Part shown: positions 35,232-46,850 of the stretch, piece by piece | Layout: each line of letters starts with the position of its first letter | Position numbering within the stretch: the first letter of the stretch is position 1 | Source of the DNA: Diphasiastrum complanatum | Lineage: Eukaryota > Streptophyta > Lycopodiopsida > Lycopodiales > Lycopodiaceae | DNA: 64,000 nt | Direction of reading: 5' to 3' | Assembly: GCA_029204225.1 (NCBI GenBank) | Contig: CM055101.1 | Location: 45,258,180-45,322,179, forward strand | The notes under the pieces: generated by a model | Seen by the model: only the letters and a program-made list of their open reading frames with translations | The model's database searches: none | Told to the model about the DNA's origin: nothing | Position numbers and translations under genes: made by a program

Positions 35232-36529
35232 GTACGTATTCATTTACATTCTTTGCAACTTATATTGTGCGGACCTTATAGACAGGTATTCTAGTATTTA
35301 TAGCTTTTTAAATAACATCTGTTTGTTTGAGATCCAAGGTAATATCATATTGGCCAAGTTGATAAACTTCCTAGTATTGATGCCTTGGATGATGAGCATA
35401 TACAAACAAGAAATTTAGTGGTGAAAATAGCTGTTTCCTTAGCCTATGTGTTATGTGCTTTTAAATCAATCACTAGATAAACACTACCGGGTTTTAACCA
35501 AATAACATATGATCGAGAACATTCTATAGCAAGAAAGGTCTAAGTTCTTGTACCTTTCCCGCTCTGTGTATCTTGTCGGAAGCTTATATTCATTAATGAA
35601 ATATGTCACTGAAGAGTCAAATCATACCAGAAAGATTGGATAAGTGTGAACTTACAGGATGTAAAAGTGTCAGGTGTACAAGAGAATTTCAATGACCCCC
35701 TCACCAAGGTTGGATTCATTGAAGGCATAGTTGCCTGTTCCAGAAGGCGGCACAAAAAACAAAAAGTTCTTATTATATATTATATATTAATAAAACTCCA
35801 AATTTTGCATTTTTTTTGGGGGATTAGGGGTTTCATAGAGAGGGCCTGTAGAGGGATACATAAAAAATCAATAATGTGCCATTGGTCTATGAGGAGGGCA
35901 GATAAATTGGAAACTGGATGGGATCTTGAAGCCGTTCAAACTTCATACTGTAAAAGTCAAGCAAGAAATCTACAGCAGATTTCCTGGTTCTAGATAGGTT
36001 ATATGCAAGGCTCTGATAGTTGTGCAGAGAAACTTCTCTATGCTGCATTCATTCTGAGGTACAAACATCAAGGGCCTTCTTTTTCGATAAATTTCTGAAA
36101 CTATGAAAGGTAAAGTTAAACGGTTTCAATTCAACATCTTAGGATTTTGCGCATGCATATTTTGTCCATATTTGTCATCATAGTGCCCGTTCCGGAATGT
36201 GACAAAATCTGGCCAGCAGATCCATCCCTCAATTGGTTGCCCTCTTTCAGCTAGGCGCCTTCGCAAAAAATCCCAAATCCAAACTACCTGGAAATTGGGG
36301 CCTTGCTGCGTTTTTGAACCTTTTATATTATTTTATTTTACAATTCTGTACCAGTGCGTTCTGGGTTTCTGACCCCACCTTTACAGCATTGCAACTCTTG
36401 GTCCCTCTGCTTTGTACGAGCACTGTGTCTTAACCACTAGGAAACTGGGGTAGTTCTATTATCGACTGACTATTGATACAAGAATACGCTACTTACTACG
36501 AGCAAAAACTAGATCAATCAAATGAGGTT
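35232..36529. other. No gene seen; intron of TSR3 if the gene continues
   Basis: Starts with a GTACGT donor. Only short frames are present, and none encodes the missing TSR3 C-terminus. The stretch contains an AT-rich TATATATTATATATTAATAAA run near 35778. Confidence 0.55.
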
Positions 36530-37275
36530 TTGGTGGTGTGGCATACTTATACAGGGATGACTTTCAGAGGGCACTTGAGGTGGTTCATAGTGATGTTCAT
36601 TCCAGATATTTATGGATCAGACTTAGAGGGGAGCCTACAGGTCTAGACAGAGACATCTATATTGCAGTATGCTATTTCCCGCCGGACACATCTTCTTTCT
36701 CAGACAGGGATGGTTCTCCATATATGGATTTGTCTAGTGATATTATCAGATATTCTAACAGAGGACATATTCTATTAGTAGGGGATTTTAATGCCAGGAC
36801 TGGATCACGTCAGACACCATTCATTGATGTGGAGCATGATCCTTACGTATCAAGGGATTGGATAGTGCTGATCTTGGTATCTTGAGACATTCCGCAGATG
36901 AGGACAGACCCTTCACATGTTAGAGAGAGTATTTCTTACAACTAGGAGAAGCACATGAGTTGGTCATTTTGTATGGCATCTCCAGGTGGCCTTCATCTAG
37001 TGACTTGGCTTGTCACCCTCAGTGGTGGACATAGTGTGGTAGACTACCTCATGGGATCACCCTCTCTTCTTCCTCATATCAGTGCCTTTACCATCATGCG
37101 TACTACCCTTTCCGATCATTCATTTCTCTCCTTCCAATTGGGAACAAAACCCACGATCACCTCTACCTCTCCACCACCCACTCGTGCCCCAAAATATCGT
37201 TTTGATAACTCATACATTCAGGTTTATCAAGACTCTTTAACCTCCCTTCTACAACATTCTCCATATAACTCCTCA
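36530..37275 (+). mobile_element. LINE endonuclease fragment
   Basis: The plus strand reads GGVAYLYRDDFQRA, IYIAVCYFPPDTSSF, then LLVGDFNARTG (Asp-Asn of the apurinic-type endonuclease) and, in another frame, VVDYLMGSPSLLPHI and TLSDHSFLSF, which carries the catalytic SDH motif. This is the middle and end of the exonuclease-endonuclease-phosphatase domain at the start of LINE ORF2. A frame change and stops separate the two parts (about 36885-36960). Reverse transcriptase does not follow, because a hAT element in reverse orientation begins at about 37275. Confidence 0.8.
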
Positions 37276-39600
37276 TGAACACCAACCGCTTGCACTACTC
37301 AATGGAGAGTCTGTTTCTCCTCTTTGTGTGATGGCTGGCCCATACGCTTCAGTTCCGCTCACAGGCGGAGGCTGAACAGTCTTGTGAGAGAACTCTCTTT
37401 GCCAATCGCTAAAGGTCAGGAGTACTGCGGCCATGAAAGCTCCACCAGGTCAGAGGCGCCAACTAATCATCTCTCAGCTGACACTAGTCTCGATCAAAAG
37501 ACCACAAGCCCCGCTCAAACTTCACCACCATATCTCTCTATGTTCCTCAGAGTCGGGCCTATTGGCAAAGGAAACAAAACATGTGTCAGGCCACAGACTA
37601 ATGCATAGGCGAATGGGGGGCCATACATGCTCAGTGTACTCTACCCATCCTCGGTGGAGCTCCATGTCACCTGGACGTCTAGTAGAGCGCCACAAGGGGT
37701 GCAACATGTGGGTTACCGCATGGATGGGTGTGTGGAAGAAGTCCCACCTCGTCTCCCAAACACTGAGGAGCTCGTCCTTCCTGCGCAAGTAACATTGCAA
37801 ATGATTAGTCATCTTTGAAAGCACGAAGGTAAAGTGAAAATGAAACGAAAAGAGTCTGGGAGGAGTAATACTTGTCCTAGTCCAAGTCTGATCTGTGAAG
37901 CGCCTCACCGATGTGGTCCATGAACTCGTATATGAGACCGAGAGTGCACCCCTCTCGGTCTACTAGGTGCAACACATGGAAAATAGGTCGAAGAACCTCT
38001 ACAAGCTCACCCGACCGTGTCCAGAACTCCTCTCCAAACATTGTGGTCTGGAAATGCACTACCTCTGTCGTGTGACCTCTGAACTCGACAAATCCCTCAT
38101 TGGATGCCATCCTCCGCAAATGATCTCGTACGATGCATAGTCGCTCGAGAACCAGGAAAAAGTAGGCAAAGCGAGTGGGCGTTGGCTTCTTCAGGTCGAG
38201 TCTTGAGAAGGTACAGAACAATGCCAACATGCGCTTCTTCCTAGTGACGAAGTTGACCATGCGCATGGCCTGAGAGGTGATGCTGCAAGAAAAACATCAA
38301 ACAAAAACTCGTTAAAAGCTTAAAGAGGTTAGGGGCCGAGAACAACTGATAAGTGTAAAAGGCTTCACAAAGTGAAGAAAATTGTACCTCACGAACCCAT
38401 GGAAGTGCAACCATGTCGTGGATGAGAAGATCGATGCAATGTGCAGCACACAGAGTCCACACAATACTGAGGTGCTCCCTCGTCACCATCTCTCCCATTT
38501 GTCTGCAGTTCGTGGCGTTGTCTGTGACAACTTGAACCACGTGATCTGCCCCAATCTCCTGCACGACATCTTTGACTGCCTCATAGATGAACTCGGCCGT
38601 GATGGCTCCTCCAGCTCGAGTAGCATCCAGCCTCGTAGGAAGATTGTGCCAAGTGGGCAAGAAACTAGGATATTGATGACAGATGGTAGTCCATCCATCG
38701 CTCAATATCGAGCATCCATAGCTGCAAAAATACATTTGTTAGACATATGCAAACACTATGGTACTTGCAAAGTGAAACAAATGTAGTGGTAAAGTGTAGC
38801 AAAGATTCTTACGTCTGCCATGCTGTGCGAATGGAGCTCATCTCCCATGTGATAGTCTCCTCCTCCTAACGTAGGATAGTCGTGCGCAATGCCTCTCTCC
38901 TCGGAGGCCGCCATGAGGAATCAATTGTTGCGATCTGAAGGCAAGAGTCCCTAAAGATCCAAGTGTCAACAACAACAAAAAGAATGCCACGCTCATAAAA
39001 GAGTTGTCTAATCCGTCGGGTACACAGGGCATGTTGCTGTCTCTGCCACCCATCGCGGTCCAGGGTCTGTTGCCTTGCCCTAACCCTTCTTTGCTGCAGA
39101 AAGGGCTCTCTCGGTCTAGCACACCCTTCAGAAGCAACAGATGAGTGCACTAAGGGTGTGTTGACTGTGGAGCATCACCTGTTGGATCTCTGCCCCCCCC
39201 GGTGGTGCTTTGTAGGTGGTGCATTAGCAGCTGACGACGACGATGGATGAGAGGGACCTGTTGTTGAAGGAACAATAGGATGAGAGGCTGCATGTGTGCT
39301 GGTAGCTCTGGGAACGTCCTCCCCTCTGTGACTAGGCCCTGCACCTGCACTGGACCCTGCACTCCTGGACCTGCTCCAGTCCCTGCTCTTGCCACTGACC
39401 TATGAATAGAGCTCTGAGATGGCATTTGGATATGCCCATCCCTCGCCCATCTGACCTTGGAAAGAGATCCAGTAAAGACCCCACCACCATGCAAGAATCT
39501 CCATCTGCGGGCACCTGATCCTTGGTGCGTAACCACATTCCCCTCTGTCAACTCAACCTCTGAGCAAATGCATCTTCCAAGGACCGGCATGTGAGATAGA
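37275..39600 (-). mobile_element. hAT DNA transposon with decayed transposase
   Basis: Read on the minus strand: a BED-type zinc-finger region (RWRFLHGGGVFTGSLSKV, about 39510-39455, one cysteine pair lost); RRIRQLFYERGILFVV and LRTTILR (about 39020-38870); intron 38722-38812 (GTAAGA...TTTTTGCAG); DUF659 core GCSILSDGWT, VVQVVTDNATNC and CAAHCIDLLIHDM; intron 38283-38387; ITSQAMRMVNFVTRKKR; WDFFHTPIHAVTHMLHP (about 37740-37690); and hATC dimerisation motif TWWSFHGRSTPDL with RLAKRVLSQDCSASACERN (about 37450-37340). Two frame changes between 38600 and 38720 and further stops show that it is inactive. Terminal inverted repeats and the 8-base duplication were not identified. It apparently sits in a LINE. 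Confidence 0.85.
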
Positions 39601-39972
39601 CATTCTAGTACGACGGCCGAAGCTCCAACGTTCTCTTCGCTCCTCCAGGCCCAGGGCTCTTCACAAGAGGCAACGCCTGCTTCTCACCATATCACGCAGT
39701 TTTTTGTATCCACTTAGCTAGTTAGTTAACTTCTATCAGTTTTCTCTTTTCCTCTGTGTAGCTGGTGGTTAAGCTACTGATGTTGTACCCTCGATAGAGC
39801 TGGAGGTTAAGCTTTGTTTTTCTCGTTGTTTTCTTGATTTGGTTTAGCTTATAGGAATAAGTCCTACTTGGACAATGCTCCTTTTTTTGATGTACTTTTT
39901 ACTTGTCTTATGTGCCCGTGGGCACCTGATAGACATTAATATAATTCTAATTCTCTCTCTCTCTCTCTCTCT
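39601..39972 (+). mobile_element. LINE 3' end with hairpin and (TC)n tail, copy 1
   Basis: Non-coding 3' region ending in CTTATGTGCC, loop CGTG, GGCAC (hairpin 39912-39925), then GACATTAATA and a TC repeat to 39972. It has the same order of parts as the two copies downstream. It may be the tail of the LINE whose endonuclease is at 36530-37275, separated by the hAT insertion. Confidence 0.65.
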
Positions 39973-40574
39973 ATGAGATGCCCGGTATATTATGAGATTA
40001 GAGGGAGATATCACTGCTTGTTTCGAGACATGCCTACCACTCTACGTTCTCTCATAGCCTATGAGGACCCACGGTGTGTCGCGCTGATGGTACACGAGAT
40101 GTTCATATTGCGGAGAGATCTAGATGGGACATCCCAGCACATTACATCTCAGTCATTGATCACTTCATTCTTTACTAGACGGAGATCACGTGTCTCAGTA
40201 CCCGAGGATGATGACTACTAGTATGACGAGGATGACAGTCGCTTACATGCCCACAGAGATCAAAGACGATGTACCTCCCATACTGCCAGGATAGCCATAC
40301 CTCATATACAGAGACATACTACACACACTCATGCTCATAGACGACACCAACGGGCTCCAGCGCCTTCTCATGTTGCGGCTCGCATTACATCTTTCTACAG
40401 CACCAGCATAGACTTGACATCTTGATTGCAGATGATTACTTGTTTATTTAGTTGATACTAGCTATTTTCTTTATTTCAGTTTTGGAGACGTTTTTTGCGC
40501 TCCCATGGTTACTACACACTTGACATGTACCTCATTAGTCTTATATGCCTTTTGGCATGGAAGACATTAATAAA

Positions 40575-40616
<42 letters not shown>
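39973..40616 (+). mobile_element. LINE ORF2 C-terminus and 3' tail, copy 2
   Basis: An open frame at 39973-40221 reads CPVYYEIRGRYHCLF and VALMVHEMFILRRD, the typical end of LINE ORF2 (after the CCHC region). It is followed by a 3' region with ATGCC-TTTT-GGCAT (hairpin 40545-40558), GACATTAATAAAG and a long TC run (about 40578-40616). A 5'-truncated insertion that starts right at the tail of copy 1. Confidence 0.75.
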
Positions 40617-40620
<4 letters not shown>

Positions 40621-40730
40621 GTGCACACTTGACATGTACCTTTTCGTAGTCCTATGTACCCTAGGGTATTCAAGGACATTAATAAAATCTTTCTTTCTTT
40701 CTTTTCTCTCTCTCTCACTCTCAAGAAGCA
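40617..40730 (+). mobile_element. LINE 3' tail, copy 3
   Basis: A 5'-truncated tail starting about 45 bases before the hairpin: CACTTGACATGTACC, hairpin (G)TACC-CTAG-GGTA (40656-40669), GACATTAATAAAATCTTTC and a TTTC/TC repeat. The first 17 bases match the same part of copy 2 exactly. Confidence 0.75.
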
Positions 40731-40869
40731 ATTTTTTTGTGGGCCGCGAGCTGCCACAAAACTTATCGAAAAGTGTTTTGGAGAGAAACACCACTGCCTC
40801 GTCGCTGCCGCCATGCTGATCACACAATGAATAGTGCTCCAAGATGGCTACAATGCACCATCACCCTCT

Positions 40870-40949
40870 CACCATCACCATCTCTCTCTCTCTCTCTCTG
40901 GGCGCATGCTGACCTATTTCTGGGCACATGCTGACTGGGTGCACCATCA

Positions 40950-40989
<40 letters not shown>

Positions 40990-41275
40990 GCGCATGCTGA
41001 TTAGACGCTGACCTCTTTGGGCGCATGTTGACTGGGCGCGCATTGCAGGGCGCCGAGGGCGCGCATTTCCTTGCTGATTGGGCACGCATTGATGATTGGG
41101 CGCTGACAGGGCGCAGTTCTAGCTGACAGGGTGAAGTTCTAGGGCGGACAGGGTGCATTTCTATGGCTGACAGGGCACGCATTCCTGATGACTGAGCGTT
41201 GAACTATTTCTAGGGTTGATAAGGCGCGGAGATGCGGATTCTGGACTGACCGGGCGGATTGGACTGCACTGAGAC
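40870..41275. repeat. Degenerate GGGCGC(A)TGCTGAC repeat with TC runs
   Basis: Words such as GGGCGCATGCTGA, GGGCACATGCTGAC, GGGCGCTGACAGGGCGC and CTGACAGGG recur about twenty times. A larger block (GGTGCACCATCACCATCTCTC... GGGCGCATGCTGA) is duplicated at about 40855-40912 and 40939-41000. No gene; the frames across it are repeat products. Confidence 0.7.
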
Positions 41276-41307
41276 AACGCTGCGGCTTCTATTGCTCGCT
41301 GGGCACC

Positions 41308-41887
41308 ATGGCTCCTCGAGGGTTAGGCCCTCCTCGCGCCACACAGACTCGCTCCCCTACAATTGGCACCTCATCCTCCCCCCCCCTCGCTGTTGACTCA
41401 CATCCTACTACAGTTCCCCCCTCGCTGCTTGCCACAATACCCTCCCCCTCGCTGCTCGCTAACTCCACCACGTTGCAGACTGATGATGTGGCAGCGTTGC
41501 CTGCCTGTTGATGTAGCGTTGATGTAGCACCCCCCTGCCTCTTCTTCTCCACTTTCACTTTCTTCTTCTGCTCCTCTTTCATCTTCCTCTTCTTCCACCT
41601 CTTCCTTGTCTTCATCGACCTCCAATCCTATGAGTCTGGCCATTCCTACCGGCCTCCTTCCTATTCCTATGTCCCAAGAATCCATAGCTCCCCCACCTAC
41701 AACAATCCCATACACTCCCTCCAAATCAACCGAACTATTTTCCTCTTGGGAAGCTGACCAAATGAGAGCCGATTTCCAGCTTTTGAAGCAAGAAGTTTTA
41801 CAGTTGAAAGGAGTAGTGGTCTCCAGTAGAAAGAAGGTGGAGACAATGCAAGGAGGAGTGGGCTGGGAAAGAGTACAAATAGGTTGA
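41308..41887 (+). other. Possible LINE ORF1 start, low complexity
   Basis: A plus-strand frame starts MAPRGLGPPRATQ and is rich in S, T and P; after a stop and frame change a Ser/Pro-rich frame (41606-41887) ends in a short coiled coil (FQLLKQEVLQLKGVVVSSRK). The layout recalls LINE ORF1 N-termini, but no RRM or knuckle is present. A broken gene of another kind is possible. Confidence 0.3.
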
Positions 41888-42103
41888 GTTGTGGATAGCA
41901 AGCGGAAAGTAAAGTAGGGTGCTGGAAGTAGGTGATGGTGGGCTGGAAAATGGGCAGTAGGTGGGCAGCAGTAGGGTGCCAGTACTCCTCCAAACGATAG
42001 TGATAATTTGCAAAACAAGTGGAGAGAGAAAGCTGAAGATCCAATCTGAAAATGCTGAAGATCCAAGCTGAAAATGGATGCTGGGCAGAATGGGCAGCAA
42101 ATC

Positions 42104-42596
42104 TGTCATGCCCATGATTGGTCTTGGGTAGCGTGTCCACGCTAGGGATCAGGAGACCAACAACCCGTAAGTTAATTGTGACTATAAGGGAATTGGGGCC
42201 CTTATGTGTACATGGTCATAATTAATGGTTGTAGGCCTAAACTCTTGATGGTGGATTTGTATGGGTCTATCAGTGAGTCATTGGGAAATTGGATGACGTG
42301 GCCCAGATAGGCTGCAGAGGTGTCCAGTGAGGTGTCACAGTGCACTACTAGTGGTGCATGGGCCTTGGAGGGTATAAGTATACCTATTGGGCTCTCACTA
42401 GTGTATCCTTGATTGTGAGACTGGTAGCCAAATGCTGCTGGTATGATGCCTCATTCCTCTTTGAGATTGATCTATAGCTTGGGGGCTAGATCCGTTCGAT
42501 CTAGGATTGGTTGGGTTGGTTTGTCCACCATGCATTTCCCTTGTGTTGCTTGTTATTGGCATGCTTAGAATAGGATCCTTGGTTGAGGACTTTACA
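42104..42596 (+). repeat. Gypsy 5' LTR
   Basis: Begins TGTCATGCCCATG and ends GACTTTACA (493 bases). One base later comes TGGTATCAGAGCC (42598), a perfect initiator Met-tRNA primer-binding site. A TATA-like GGTATAAGTATACC lies at about 42370. No matching 3' LTR was recognised in the window. Confidence 0.75.
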
Positions 42597-43467
42597 TTGG
42601 TATCAGAGCCAATTCTAAGCACGTTTTGCCATTGATTTGTGCTCAAGAGGGAATCTCGAATTGTGCGGGGATTTTTCCATTGTGTGATACGGAATATCAA
42701 CATTGTTTGAGGAATCAGTTGAGTAAGCAACTAGTGGTGAAAATTCGAATTCCTCTTCCCAAGAATCACTTTTTTGAGGTGCAATTGGTTGTGTGGTTGC
42801 CGATTACTCCATTGAAGCACTTTTCCGTCAGCAACGGGTTCAATTAGAGGTAATACTGGTTTTTATGGCTTTTTGTTGATCACATAACGGTATTTTATGT
42901 GGTTGAGGTTGGGCTGTCTTTTGCTTTTTATTGAGCCAGTTTTGGCTTACTTCTGTGAAAAAGAAGCAGGAAAGAGGCACAATAAGACTAACTTTTTTTG
43001 TAAAGTATTGGTGGCTTCTTACAGGATTTGCAAGGTGGTTTCTTTGTGATTTACAGGTTCGTGCCATATTTTCAAAACATTGAGAATGTTCTGCAGGCTT
43101 TTGTGAACTTGTAAAGCCTTTCTTTGGAGGGTATGGGTTACAAGAAAGCCTATCCTATGTTTCAGGATGAGGCAACCTGCAAATTATGATTTTTTGGGAA
43201 AAATTTGGCAGCATGTACCCTGTCCTACAAGCAACCTATGATCTGCAAAAACAGCAGAAGAAAAGTATTTAATCCTTTAAGTAAGAGTAGAAGCTGGAAT
43301 ATCTTCTGTTTTAAGTGTTATAAATGAAAAAACAGCAGTGGGCAGCCTCCAGAACCGTGCTCCTCCTGCTGCATGTAGTGCGCCCTCCACCTAACTAGCA
43401 CCTGCAAAAAACTTGTGGGGAAAGGGTGAAGAGAAGGCACGCCCCCAGCCATTCTTCTGGGCCGCCA

Positions 43468-43470
43468 TCT

Positions 43471-43517
<47 letters not shown>

Positions 43518-43527
43518 TCTCTCTCTC
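43468..43527. repeat. (TC)n microsatellite
   Basis: About 60 bases of nearly pure TC, in the leader of the plus-strand gypsy fossil. The ERERER and SLSLSL frames across it are not genes. Confidence 0.85.
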
Positions 43528-46500
43528 AGGTTCGGGCTGCTCTCTGGTCGTGGGTATTGGAGGCCCGAGGAGCCCATTTTTAGGAGGGAAAGGGGAGGGG
43601 GGGGTAGGTTAACTTTGTGTTAACTAAAAGTTTTTTTAACTTAAAACTTTGTGCATTGTTGGTAGAGGGAGGTGGGGGCTGGTTGGAGGTTTTTTTTGCC
43701 AAGGTTTTTTTGTTTCGTTTTTTTTTTAGTTTCCGTGGGCCTTTCTTAGTAGTTACAGACTACAAAATTAATAAGGCAGTTACGGGTGAATCGTAATGGC
43801 TTCAAAAATTGTGCAAATTTGATTTGGATGCATCGACATGGTTTTTCAGCAGTATTATTGCTTGGATACCATTTGCAAAATTCATTGGTATAATTTTAAT
43901 AAGCACATTATGGTCTATAAAAACTACGTTTTTTTGGACATTGCTTTAAAATAACTTATACCCATAATGATTTTTAACTGAACGTAATTTTTCGGTTAAG
44001 CAGAGCAAATGGATATTTGTGAAGTTCCGGTGGGGTGGGACAATTTCCCCATCTTCTCGGAAATTCTCCCGGCATCACCTAACAGTGATGGCCCCCCTAA
44101 ATTTTTAACATATAGCAGCCAACTTTGGGCAAGACTGTTATGGAACTACATGAAAGCAATAAGTACCGAAACAACCAAATGCAAAATCGTTTTTACTCAA
44201 TTATAAGCCATTAATTCATAACAAGCTTAACCGGAAATTTTTTTCGGCGATGGAAAAGCCCCGAAGTTGTCGATGATTGGGTAAACCGTTAATGAAGATA
44301 TTTTAACTTGCGCAGCGTCCCAAGAAGAAAAAGCGAATATTGTTGGTTTTGTTATTTCTTGACGGCAAAGCCTCCTCATGGTGAAGGGCTCTACCTGTGA
44401 AACCGGTGACTTAAGTTGGATTCCTAGTGGAATTCTGTAAGACTTTAGTCACATTGACGATTCTGATTGAAAATTTGCTTTATTAACTGCAAGATGGGCA
44501 ACCAAGAATTGAACAGTAATGTCCAGGAATTCTTGGATTTTTTGGCCAAAGTGCCGCTTTGTGAAGGGAAGTTGGCACAATGGCAGTTCATTCTTGGACT
44601 GCAAGCTGATTTTCAAATCAAGTGCAAATGGAATATCCTCTTGATAGCACCGTGATTGCCTTGCGAAAAAGCGCGCTCGGCCAAACGGCCCTGAAGACTA
44701 AGATGGAAAAGACTAAAAATAATCACAAAACAGTCTTTGATATGCTTGAAGCAGAGGTGTAGTAAAAATAATTGAAGCCAGTAAACATCATGAGTTATTC
44801 CCTCTCATTCTTCAGTGAGTTGGGATTGGTACTATGTTGGAATGTGAAATTCCCGAGAACTTCAATGGTATCGGTGATTTTTTCGTTTCAATCGATTTAT
44901 GTATTTTTTATAAATCTCTGGATTTTGAGACACTTTGATCAGGAAGTAGGAAGAAAAGAGAGTTATCAAGGAGAAACATCTATCATAGATTCCAGGGGGA
45001 ATCTGTTACATCAATAGATGGCGGACCTGTTTCAAGAATTAGAAACGATAGGATATTTAAATATTACAGAAATCCTTTAAGGATTATAGTTGATATCTGG
45101 TTTGAAGATGTAAGAGAAGGAAATTAGAAAACAGTCTTGTAGTAGAATAGTGGCTGATTACAAGTCCGATTGATTTGTGTCAGAACTAAGGAATTCTATT
45201 GCAAGATGGTGGTTTGTTGAAACCTGTTCCTTGTTGGTGTGATCAACTTGATCTTAGTGAGGACTGGGATCCGTGGGTTGATGCCAGGAAGGAAATTCAT
45301 GCTAACAATTTATTCTTTTGATTATCTCCGGTTGAGATTTTGGTTGTGAAATAGCACTCTTTGAGAAATATTCTCTCTTAGAGGATAACCAAGTTATAGG
45401 ATTCTCGATTAAAAAAGTATTGTGTACAGATCAGGTGATATATGTAGAGATATGTTATGTAGTGAATCTTTGTATGATCATAAAACCTTTTGTACAAACT
45501 TTTAATCCTATGGAATCTACTTGGACTAAGTTATTTGCATGCATAAACTAGTCATGAATACATAGGCATATTGATGAGAATCGTATAGAGACAATTTCTC
45601 ACTAGGTTATAGTAATATCTCATTGAGAATTGTTATTGACCTAGGTGGAATTAGAATCAGATTGAATGTGGTGTCTTGGATCCACACCTGTATATTCAAA
45701 TATTTTCTAAATCCAATACAGCTAACTGAGTCAGCAGCGCTACTTGTGAGTTAGCTGTTTGAATCAACAATATAACTTCTCTTATGGATATTATTGTTGA
45801 AATGTAGTGCTTATAAGTCGCAACCTTTATGGGTCAAGTTTGGATTCATTTAAAGGTTTGTGTGCATAGAATACATGAGAACGTTTGGCCTTATCTTTTC
45901 CCAATTTGAAAGGATAGAATGCTATTCCGGAGACTCAGGAGAGTTGGATAGTTGTTGGTTGCCAAAAGTTAGAACTTCACATAATGAGGTTCCGGTAAAT
46001 TTTGAGTTATTCTAGATAGGAACTTAAGAATAATTGAATCCAGACGTATTGTGGATAAGATCCTAACTTTGGAATATGACACTTTGTGCCGTGCCAAAAG
46101 TAAGGGCGTTTTTTGGATTACAATCTTCATATAGGCACCGTATGTGATTGGAAAAGTCTGAAACTTTCCAGATGGAAAGGACTTTTTGGAACAACTCGTG
46201 TCTTTTAAGAATTGTGATGTACTCTTATGATATGGTATGGTCTTAGGAATCTGGAGAGTTGGGATTGGTCGAATCATTACTCAGACTGTAGGATATACCT
46301 AATCCATAAGAGAGGATTGTGTTCATGGTAATATTACCCCGGATGAATAAATACGACTGATCATCTTACCAAATCGGCTATGTTTATTCGCGTAAAGACC
46401 AAGTAGTTATAGAGTGTCTGTTTAGGCTTTACGGATTACCAAGTGACATTATGAACATTCGTGATTCGAAGTTCATTGGTCGCTTTTGGTCGGCCGTATT

Positions 46501-46850
46501 CGCTAAACTAGAGAGAGCTTAAAGTTCATTGGTAGTTGCCTATCACGTTCTTTTATTGAGTATAGGACAAGAATCCGATGAATTATGATTGACGAATCAT
46601 AGTTCAGATTCTAGTTATACGAGATCGATTAAAAGAAGGATTACCTGCGTGATCAGAAAATCAGATGAGGTATGTATTTATATTTTGATAGCAATCTCCT
46701 CAGAGAGGAAGTTATCCTTGATGGAAATTGAGTTATAGTAAGCATTTGGCTACTGGTTATAGCCCGTGCGTGCTTACGTACAGTTTTGAACCTATATCAC
46801 TCATTTCGGTAGAGACTCGTACGATCAGGTTTTAGAAAGTAGCGGATTTC

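Larger units (their letters stand above)
42104..46850 (+). mobile_element. Ty3/gypsy fossil, plus strand
   Basis: Parts in order: LTR and primer-binding site (42104-42610), a long leader, gag (ASQEEKANIVGFVIS near 44310 and EFLDFLAKVPL with QFILGLQADF, about 44525-44620), and integrase (DHLTKSAMFI near 46355, with a following RDSKFIGRFWSAVFAKLE-like part). It is broken in very many places and looks old. It meets the minus-strand gypsy fossil at about 46850. Confidence 0.6.

Noticed and set aside
35641-36060. A missing C-terminal exon of TSR3
   Set aside because: An acceptor-like TTACAG and open frames exist, but none encodes LVAANPVNYG or the following conserved residues.
37324-37792. Plus-strand frames opposite the hAT C-terminus
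   Set aside because: The minus strand carries the conserved hATC motif; the plus-strand frames are shadows without recognisable motifs.
40567-41182. Several frames with ERERER or SLSLSL runs
   Set aside because: They are translations of TC/GA microsatellites.
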